Of a DNA stretch of 57,208 bases, positions 52,070 through 57,208 are shown piece after piece (position 1 is the stretch's first letter; every line of letters starts with the position of its first letter). This DNA comes from Anaerolineae bacterium (GTDB lineage Bacteria > Chloroflexota > Anaerolineae > J036 > Brachytrichaceae): NCBI GenBank assembly GCA_947476335.1, contig CANJQH010000015.1, positions 1 to 57,208 on the forward strand, read 5' to 3'. Under the pieces are notes generated by a model. That model saw only the letters and a program-made list of their open reading frames with translations. It did no database searches and was not told the DNA's origin. The position numbers and the translations under genes were made by a program.

Positions 52070-52202
52070 GGACTGCTTAAATACTTAAAATCGTAACTAC
52101 ACAGGCCAGCCATTTTTCCAACGCGAAACACACTATTCTCTCCCCCGAAGGGGGAGAGAATAGTGTGTTTCGCGGATATCAATTGGGCTTTGCGCACTCT
52201 CC
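52070..52202. mobile_element. Chimeric element with type A and type B ends
   Basis: The inner left side has the type A end (GTAACTACACAGGCCAGCC from 52093), whereas the right side ends like type B (CAATTGGGCTTTGCGCACTC). Outside the A end, 52070-52092 resembles a decayed B left end. AAAAACGG occurs at both outer borders (52062-52069 and 52203-52210), an 8-bp duplication fitting the B-type borders. It separates the ATPase and permease genes of one operon. Confidence 0.7.
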
Positions 52203-52221
52203 AAAAACGGCATCAAAAAAT

Positions 52222-54621
52222 ATGTTCGGAGAACTATCGCCACGCTGGCTCAAAGTTTTGCACGACTTGAAGAGCAATCTGTCTCGCACGTTACTTTCCG
52301 TGGCATCGATTGCGGTGGGGGTGATTGCATTTGGCGGAATGCTGATCGCGCGCAATACGGTCGTCACGAATCTCGATCTGGCGTATCGCTCGAGCGATCC
52401 GGCTGACATCACGATCGACATGATGCCGTTCGACCGCGAACTGTTGCGCTGGGTGAAAAACCAGCCGGGTGTTCAGGATGCCGATCGCCTGTCCGTCGTC
52501 AACGGCGTTGCGCTGCGGCCGGATGGGACGGAGCAGGATGTGACGATTTTCAGCCATGATGATTATTCATCGATCACGCTCAATCGGCTGCGGCCCATCG
52601 AGGGGGCGTACCCGCCCGCGCGCGGAGATTTTTCGTTGGAGCGCATGAGCCTGCGCACGGCGAAGCTGATGCGCGGTGATCGGGTTTCGATTCGCCTCGA
52701 CACAGACAAAACGTATTCGCTGCGGTTCACTGGTTCGTTGTACGACGTAGCGGTGCCGTCGGGCCCGTCGGCATCGCGCTGGAATATGTACATTGACGAG
52801 CGCACGTTGTCCGACCTGGACATCGATGTGCGATCGACGCGGCTCATCGTTCGAACGACGCCGGGGTTGACGGTGGCGCAGAAATACGCGCTGGCAGACC
52901 ATCTCACGGATGCGTTCATCGACCGCGGTCTGGTAATTCGCTCGGTCAATATTAATGAACGCGGTGAGCATTGGGCGACCGCGACGGCGGGCGGCGTCAT
53001 TCTCATTCTCGTGATGGTGGGTGCGGTGGCGCTGCTGATGAGCGGATTTTTGATCGTGAACGTGGTGAACGGCCTGTTGTTGTCGCAGAGAAAAATCATC
53101 GCGATCATGAAGATCATCGGTGGAGATCGTGAGCAGATCATGGGTGTGTATCTGGTCATGATGTTGTGTCTGGGCGTGCTGGCGCTGGCGATCGCGATGC
53201 CGATGAGTGCGATGCTCGGTAATACCGTCGCCGGGTTTATCGCCGGTGTAATTAATTTCGACATTGCTGTCAGCGGTTTTACGCCGACGATTGCGCTGTT
53301 GGAAATCGCGGTGGCGCTGCTCGTGCCGGTGGCGTTTGCATACGCGCCGATTCGATCGGCGCTGCGCGTGACAGCTGCTGAGGCGATCAGTGATGTGACG
53401 CCGCGGCAGCAGGCCAGCCTGACTGAGCGCATGCTCGCGCGTCTCGAAAATCTTCCGCGCATCGTGATGCTGGCGTTGCGCAGCATGTTTCGAAATCAGA
53501 TGCGTCTGCTTGTGACGATGGCGACGCTGATCGTCGCTGGCAGCGTTTTCATTGCCGTGCTGAATCTGCGCGTGGCAATGCCGAAGACGATCGTGAATAT
53601 GACGGGGATGAACACGGCCGACATTACGCTTACGCTTGGGCGGCCGATTGGCCGCATCGCTGCGATGAATCGTGCGGCGCAGACGCCCGGCGTCGCGTAT
53701 GCAGAAGGCTGGGTGGCGACGTCGGCGGCGGTGGCGCACGCGGACGCCGACGGCAGTTCGGTGCAACTCAACGCCGGCCCGATGAATTCGCGCTTCGTGC
53801 AGCCGCCGATGGAATTTGGCCGCTGGCTCAGCCCGTACTCTGCGGAGACGCGTGACGAAATTGTGTTGTCCGCTGGCGTGCTCGAAAGCGAACCTGAATT
53901 GAAACTCGGAGATTTGATCGTGCTGCGGCGTGCGGGTGTGAAACATACGTTTCGCATCGTCGGATTTCTGCGTCGAATCGGAGGACCGGATACTTCGACA
54001 TTTCCGGCCTACGGGCAGTATGAAACGATCAGCCGGATGATCGGTGGCGTGGATCTGGTGACAGTAGTGCGTGTGCAGTCAGTGAGTTCTGATGCTGCGT
54101 TGATCAATGACATGAGCGCTGCGTTGCGCGGAAAATTCGAAGATGCTGGCGTTGCGGTGCGCAATTTGCAGAACCGCGCGACGCTGCTCAGCAATGCGCT
54201 CTCGAGCTTCGACGTCATCATCACGCTGATGATTGTGGTGTCGGCGCTGATCGCCGTCGTCGGCGGCTTGGGCCTGGCCGGGACGATGAGTTTATCGGTG
54301 ATGGAGAGGACGCGCGAAATCGGCGTAATGCGTGCGGTAGGTGCTGAGACGCCGGATCTGCACACTATGTTTATTTTTGAAGGGTTGTTCATCGGTCTGC
54401 TGAGTGCGCTGGTTTCGTTTGCGTTGAGCCTTCCGCTGACCGACGTAATCGGCCAGGCGCTGGGCGCGGCAGTGCGGCTGGGTTCAATCGAAGTGCAGAT
54501 GAACGGATTCGGATATGTGGCGTGGCCGTTGATTGTGAGCGTGGTCAGCATCGCAGCCAGTCTTGCGCCGGCGCGGCGGGCCGGGACGATCAGCATTCGA
54601 GAAGCGCTGGCGTATGCGTGA
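52222..54621 (+). CDS. FtsX/MacB-type ABC transporter permease
   Basis: A 799-residue membrane protein with two FtsX domains. After a first helix (TLLSVASIAVGVIAFGGMLIA near residue 22-42) comes a large extracytoplasmic region, then helices near 260-400 (VILILVMVGAVALLMSGFLIV...). A second unit starts NLPRIVMLALRSMFRNQMRLL. The end has ISLSVMERTREIGVMRAVGA-like sequence and final helices. It works with the adjacent ATPase, probably in lipoprotein, lipid or peptide handling rather than small-molecule import. ATG 52222 (MFGELSPRW) avoids the repeat-encoded extension. Confidence 0.9.
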   Translation: MFGELSPRWLKVLHDLKSNLSRTLLSVASIAVGVIAFGGMLIARNTVVTNLDLAYRSSDPADITIDMMPFDRELLRWVKNQPGVQDADRLSVVNGVALRPDGTEQDVTIFSHDDYSSITLNRLRPIEGAYPPARGDFSLERMSLRTAKLMRGDRVSIRLDTDKTYSLRFTGSLYDVAVPSGPSASRWNMYIDERTLSDLDIDVRSTRLIVRTTPGLTVAQKYALADHLTDAFIDRGLVIRSVNINERGEHWATATAGGVILILVMVGAVALLMSGFLIVNVVNGLLLSQRKIIAIMKIIGGDREQIMGVYLVMMLCLGVLALAIAMPMSAMLGNTVAGFIAGVINFDIAVSGFTPTIALLEIAVALLVPVAFAYAPIRSALRVTAAEAISDVTPRQQASLTERMLARLENLPRIVMLALRSMFRNQMRLLVTMATLIVAGSVFIAVLNLRVAMPKTIVNMTGMNTADITLTLGRPIGRIAAMNRAAQTPGVAYAEGWVATSAAVAHADADGSSVQLNAGPMNSRFVQPPMEFGRWLSPYSAETRDEIVLSAGVLESEPELKLGDLIVLRRAGVKHTFRIVGFLRRIGGPDTSTFPAYGQYETISRMIGGVDLVTVVRVQSVSSDAALINDMSAALRGKFEDAGVAVRNLQNRATLLSNALSSFDVIITLMIVVSALIAVVGGLGLAGTMSLSVMERTREIGVMRAVGAETPDLHTMFIFEGLFIGLLSALVSFALSLPLTDVIGQALGAAVRLGSIEVQMNGFGYVAWPLIVSVVSIAASLAPARRAGTISIREALAYA

Positions 54622-54634
54622 AGAGAGAAGAGAG

Positions 54635-54836
54635 GTAACTACTCAGGCCCAAATCAGTATTTCCCGCGAAACACACTATTCTCTCCCCCTTCGGGGGAGA
54701 GAATAGTGTGTTTCGCGGGAAAAATGGCTAATTTCCTGTCCATAAGTTTTGTCCGGCAGATTCGCCTCCCCCGCTTTGCGGGGGAGGCGAATCTGCCGCC
54801 AGAACTTTTGGCGACTCACTTAGCCTCAGTAGTTAC
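54635..54836. mobile_element. Type A element interrupted by a type C element
   Basis: A type A copy runs 54635-54728 and 54823-54836, with type C inserted near its right end. GAAGAGAG flanks both sides exactly (54627-54634 and 54837-54844), though the local sequence is GA-rich. The order shows the A insertion came first. Confidence 0.88.
54729..54822. mobile_element. Type C palindromic element, copy 3, inside type A
   Basis: A 94-bp TA-bounded copy identical in layout to those at 2618 and 28866. The target would have read GGCTAGCC, one base from the type A consensus GGCTGGCC, consistent with a TA insertion site. Confidence 0.85.
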
Positions 54837-54861
54837 GAAGAGAGAAGAGAGAAGAGTGAGT

Positions 54862-56226
54862 ATGGAGATGAAAGACGAGCATCAACGGCGTGGCGTTGGC
54901 AAGGATGCGGCGCTGGCAACGGCTCAGGCTGGGCTGATGGGTGTGATGCGCTTGTTTGCGCTCTTTCAAGTGGGCAGGAGTGTGCTTTTGATGGCATTCG
55001 TTTTTCTGTGGAATGAATCGATGGCGCTTACACTTTTGCTTCCGCTTGTGACGTCGATCGGATTTGCTGCGTATGTATATTCGGGAATTTTGCGTGCAGA
55101 GACGGGCCGCTGGTATTTGATCCTCACGGTGATGCTGGCCACCATCGACGTCATGACGACGAAGAGCACATTCTGGCTGCGCGATGTATTTGCCGGAATC
55201 ATATTCAATGTGGAAGTTTCGACGAATTCCGTGCAGCATTTGCTGGTGAATGGGTTCACCTCCGGGGTGGCCGTGGTGTGGCATCCTTTTTTTCAGATGT
55301 CGATGTTGATCAGCCTGCTCATGCTGCTGATCGTGTTGAGCTGGCAGTATGACTTTCGATATTCACTCGGTTTCACGCTGGCGACGGCGATTTTCGATTT
55401 GCTGTTGAACGTGCTGCTCGTCACCACGGACATGGCGATGATTTTGTCGAGTTTGACGATCGTCCTCGGACGCACGATCGTTTTTCTGCTGGTGGGGCGA
55501 TTGATTACGCACCTGGTTGGTGTGCAAAATGCGCAGCAACGCGCGCTGGTGCAGGTGAATGCGGCGCTTGCGCGGCACGCTGCGATGGTCGAAGATTTGG
55601 CGATCAGTCGCGAGCGCAACCGCATGGCGCGCGAGCTGCATGACACACTGGCGCACACGCTGAGTGCGGCGGCGGTGCAGATTGAGGCGGCGAGTGCGCA
55701 GCAGCGATTCGATGAAGAGAAATCGCGCGCTGTGCTTGAGCGGGCTGGGGTGACGATCCGTGGCGGATTGACGGAGATGCGGCGGGCGCTTAAGGCGCTG
55801 CGCGCGGCGCCGCTCGAAGATCTGGGATTCGAATTTGCGCTGCGCGAGTTGACCGATCAGATGCAGCAGCGCAGCGGTGCGCGTGTGCAGATGGAAGTTG
55901 TGGGTGTACTTCCGTCGCTGTCGAATGATGAGGAGCACGCGATGTATCGTGTGGCGCAGGAAGCGTTGGAAAACATCGTGCGGCACTCTGAGGCGTGTTT
56001 CGTGCATGTCCTGGTTCGGTGCGATGCACAGGAAACGACGATGGAGATTCGCGACGACGGAGTAGGTTTTGATGTAGATCAGGCGCGGCGTGATGTGCAT
56101 CGCTTTGGCTTGCGCGGCATCGCCGAACGCATCGAGTCGCTGGGTGGGCGAGTGCGCATTGAGAGCAGCCTCGAATCCGGAACTTGCGTAGTGGCGTGCA
56201 TGGGACGGCGGGAGCAAAAGAGATGA
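54862..56226 (+). CDS. Sensor histidine kinase, NarX/DesK-like (HisKA_3)
   Basis: A 454-residue kinase. About six hydrophobic segments occupy residues 30-240 (VLLMAFVFLW, LTLLLPLVTSIGFAAYVY, MLISLLMLLIVLSWQY and others). SRERNRMARELHDTLAHTLSAAAVQIEAA holds the phosphorylated His in RELHD, and VAQEALENIVRHSEA, MEIRDDGVGFD, FGLRGIAERIESLGG are N, G1 and G2 boxes of the ATPase domain. It passes phosphate to the LuxR-type regulator, whose ATG overlaps its stop (ATGA). ATG 54862 is chosen; in-frame sequence above comes from the nested elements. It follows the ABC transporter and may sense its substrate. Confidence 0.9.
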   Translation: MEMKDEHQRRGVGKDAALATAQAGLMGVMRLFALFQVGRSVLLMAFVFLWNESMALTLLLPLVTSIGFAAYVYSGILRAETGRWYLILTVMLATIDVMTTKSTFWLRDVFAGIIFNVEVSTNSVQHLLVNGFTSGVAVVWHPFFQMSMLISLLMLLIVLSWQYDFRYSLGFTLATAIFDLLLNVLLVTTDMAMILSSLTIVLGRTIVFLLVGRLITHLVGVQNAQQRALVQVNAALARHAAMVEDLAISRERNRMARELHDTLAHTLSAAAVQIEAASAQQRFDEEKSRAVLERAGVTIRGGLTEMRRALKALRAAPLEDLGFEFALRELTDQMQQRSGARVQMEVVGVLPSLSNDEEHAMYRVAQEALENIVRHSEACFVHVLVRCDAQETTMEIRDDGVGFDVDQARRDVHRFGLRGIAERIESLGGRVRIESSLESGTCVVACMGRREQKR

Positions 56227-56897
56227 TTCGCATATTGCTGTGCGACGATCAGGAAATCGTGACGGAAGGTTTGCATCTGATCCTGGAGACGGATCCGGAA
56301 TTGCGGATTGTTGGTGCGGCGTCGAACGGAGCACAGGCTGTCGAGATGGCGGCGGTATTGCAGCCGGACCTTGTGTTGATGGATTTGAAGATGCCAGGCA
56401 TGAATGGTGTGCGTGCAACGCGCGCGATTCGTCGAGCGCAACCGGCTGTGGCGGTGCTCGTGCTGACGACGTTCGACGATGACTCGTGGGTGCTTGATGC
56501 GATTCGCAGTGGCGCCTCCGGTTACTTGTTGAAAGATACGTCGCGCGATCGATTGATCGAGGCGATCAAGGATACGGTCGCTGGAAAGACGCATGTCGAT
56601 CCGCAGGTCGCCGGCAAACTGCTGCAGCAGATCGCACAGCGAGACCCGGCTCCGGAGCCGCTAGCGCTCGTCGAGCCGCTGACGAAGCGCGAGGTCGACG
56701 TGTTGCGGCTGATGACGGAGGGGCTGAGTTACATGGAAATTGCCGGACGCCTGTTTTTATCCGAGGGTACGGTGCGCAACTATGCCAGCAGCATCTTCGC
56801 CAAAATGGGCGTGGCCGATCGTATGCAGGCCGTCGTGACGGCGTTGCGTGAGGGAGTGGTGTTAAGTCTGAAGCCCGAAGCCCGAAATTCGAAGTAG
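56223..56897 (+). CDS. NarL/LuxR-family response regulator
   Basis: A 224-residue regulator. The receiver has LLCDDQEIV acidic pair, phosphoacceptor Asp in PDLVLMDLKMPGMNGVRATR, Thr in VLTTFDDD and Lys in SGYLLKDTSRDRLIEAI. The LuxR helix-turn-helix is PLTKREVDVLRLMTEGLSYMEIAGRLFLSEGTVRNYASSIFAKMGVADRMQAV. Translation is coupled to the preceding kinase (ATGA), making a complete two-component pair that could control the upstream ABC transporter. Confidence 0.95.
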   Translation: MIRILLCDDQEIVTEGLHLILETDPELRIVGAASNGAQAVEMAAVLQPDLVLMDLKMPGMNGVRATRAIRRAQPAVAVLVLTTFDDDSWVLDAIRSGASGYLLKDTSRDRLIEAIKDTVAGKTHVDPQVAGKLLQQIAQRDPAPEPLALVEPLTKREVDVLRLMTEGLSYMEIAGRLFLSEGTVRNYASSIFAKMGVADRMQAVVTALREGVVLSLKPEARNSK

Positions 56898-56906
56898 ATC
56901 GCCGCT

Positions 56907-56945
56907 GTAACTACTCCGGCCAGTAGTTCGTCCAGGCAAAACTTG
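56907..56945. repeat. Decayed type A end
   Basis: GTAACTACTCCGGCCAG matches the left end of type A but the rest has diverged and no right end is found. Confidence 0.5.
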
Positions 56946-56981
56946 TGAGCGTCTGCCCTGTGCGAACCTTGCCTACAACCC

Positions 56982-57054
56982 ACATTGCGCCCATATTGCG
57001 CCCATATTGCGCCCATATTGCGCCCATATTTCGCTCACATTGCGCCCATATTGC
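56982..57054. repeat. 11-bp tandem repeat
   Basis: Six or more copies of ATTGCGCCCAT (one changed to ATTTCGCTCAC) lie 84 bases past the response regulator stop. Confidence 0.9.
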
Positions 57055-57090
57055 GACGCAGCAATTTCCCACGGGTGTGGTTGTGCATCC

Positions 57091-57140
57091 CAGACCGATG
57101 GTCTGGGCTAGGACTGCGTCGCGCCTTTGGCGCTTTTTCA
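57091..57140. repeat. Type F repeat, partial
   Basis: CCCAGACCGATGGTCTGGG followed by GACTGCGTCGCGCC and TTTGGCGCTTTTTC parallels 12056-12105 with several substitutions, some of which preserve the small palindrome. Confidence 0.6.
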
Positions 57141-57208
57141 GCCTTGAAAGGGCGTACTTCGATTCAGCCAGGGTTTGTGCGGAAGGCGCGGCCCTGGCAA
57201 CGGCGTGG

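Larger units (their letters stand above)
54622..54861. other. Spacer with nested elements
   Basis: No gene is seen. It holds a type A element interrupted by a type C element, flanked by GAAGAGAG words on both sides. Confidence 0.8.
56898..57208. other. Non-coding right edge
   Basis: No gene is seen. It holds a decayed type A end, 11-bp tandem repeats and part of a type F repeat that runs off the window. Confidence 0.7.

Noticed and set aside
52165..52221. N-terminal extension of the FtsX-type permease
   Set aside because: The codons lie inside the chimeric palindromic element; ATG 52222 fits the family start.
54706..54861. N-terminal extension of the histidine kinase
   Set aside because: It is translated entirely from the nested type A and type C elements.

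Overview
The window looks like one contig from a GC-rich (roughly 60 percent GC) bacterium, most likely a member of the Chloroflexota. This is an inference from gene content and style: a fused GlyQS, a RicT/PSP1 protein with a basic low-complexity tail, a PAC2 protein, isolated sufD, MoxR-DUF58 and family-4 glycosyltransferase operons, and many promoters whose -10 box lies 6-10 bases before the start codon. No rRNA, tRNA, transposase, integrase, phage gene or CRISPR array was found. I call 47 coding sequences, nearly all chromosomal housekeeping or envelope genes.

Layout. 0.3-2.5 kb: PSP1/RicT and PIG-L deacetylase (minus). 2.8-5.5 kb: serine hydrolase, aat and a PAC2 protein. 5.7-8.5 kb: a YeaQ-type membrane protein, an MFS transporter and YqeB. 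8.5-12 kb: RelA/SpoT and a C45 acyltransferase (minus). 12.3-20.1 kb: fused GlyQS, a TPR protein, then SDR, coiled-coil protein and SelB in tight succession, with Hsp20 overlapping the selB end. 20.8-23 kb: lexA with a near-consensus promoter and two LexA boxes, facing sufD across a terminator. 23.3-27.3 kb: PP2C phosphatase, Nudix hydrolase, ferric-iron ABC permease and binding protein. 27.5-32.4 kb: rarA, M19 dipeptidase, an OmpR-type regulator and a pseudo-receiver regulator behind nine 19-bp repeats. 32.9-37.1 kb: DUF58, MoxR, thiol peroxidase and a putative zinc peptidase (minus). 37.1-37.2 kb: a cluster of DnaA boxes. 37.3-41.5 kb: ogt, two glycosyltransferases, a GalT-like protein and a small membrane protein. 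41.6-47 kb: amidase, lytic transglycosylase, a membrane protein and an Lgt-like protein. 47.1-49 kb: tsaE-tsaB-rimI (minus). 49.1-51 kb: a GT39-like membrane protein. 51.3-56.9 kb: ABC ATPase, FtsX-type permease, histidine kinase and LuxR-type regulator.

The most striking content is between the genes. Several families of short palindromic elements (about 60-140 bp, none coding) are scattered through the window. The commonest (type A, ends GTAACTACTCAGGC) has nine full copies plus shortened and decayed ones. Five copies are flanked by perfect 8-bp direct repeats and two more by 7-of-8 matches, so these are transposed elements. GTAA ends with 8-bp duplications resemble the IS66 family. The central hairpin varies between copies but mostly keeps its pairing. 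A second family (B) also has 8-bp duplications, a third (C, 94 bp) is bounded by TA, one C copy sits inside an A copy, and one element is an A/B chimera. Short tandem repeats of 9-19 bp are common both in spacers and, in frame, inside coding regions.

Start codons were chosen from family start positions, -10 boxes, Shine-Dalgarno matches and exclusion of repeat-derived N-terminal extensions. No alignment or database search was run, so all family assignments rest on motifs read by eye.
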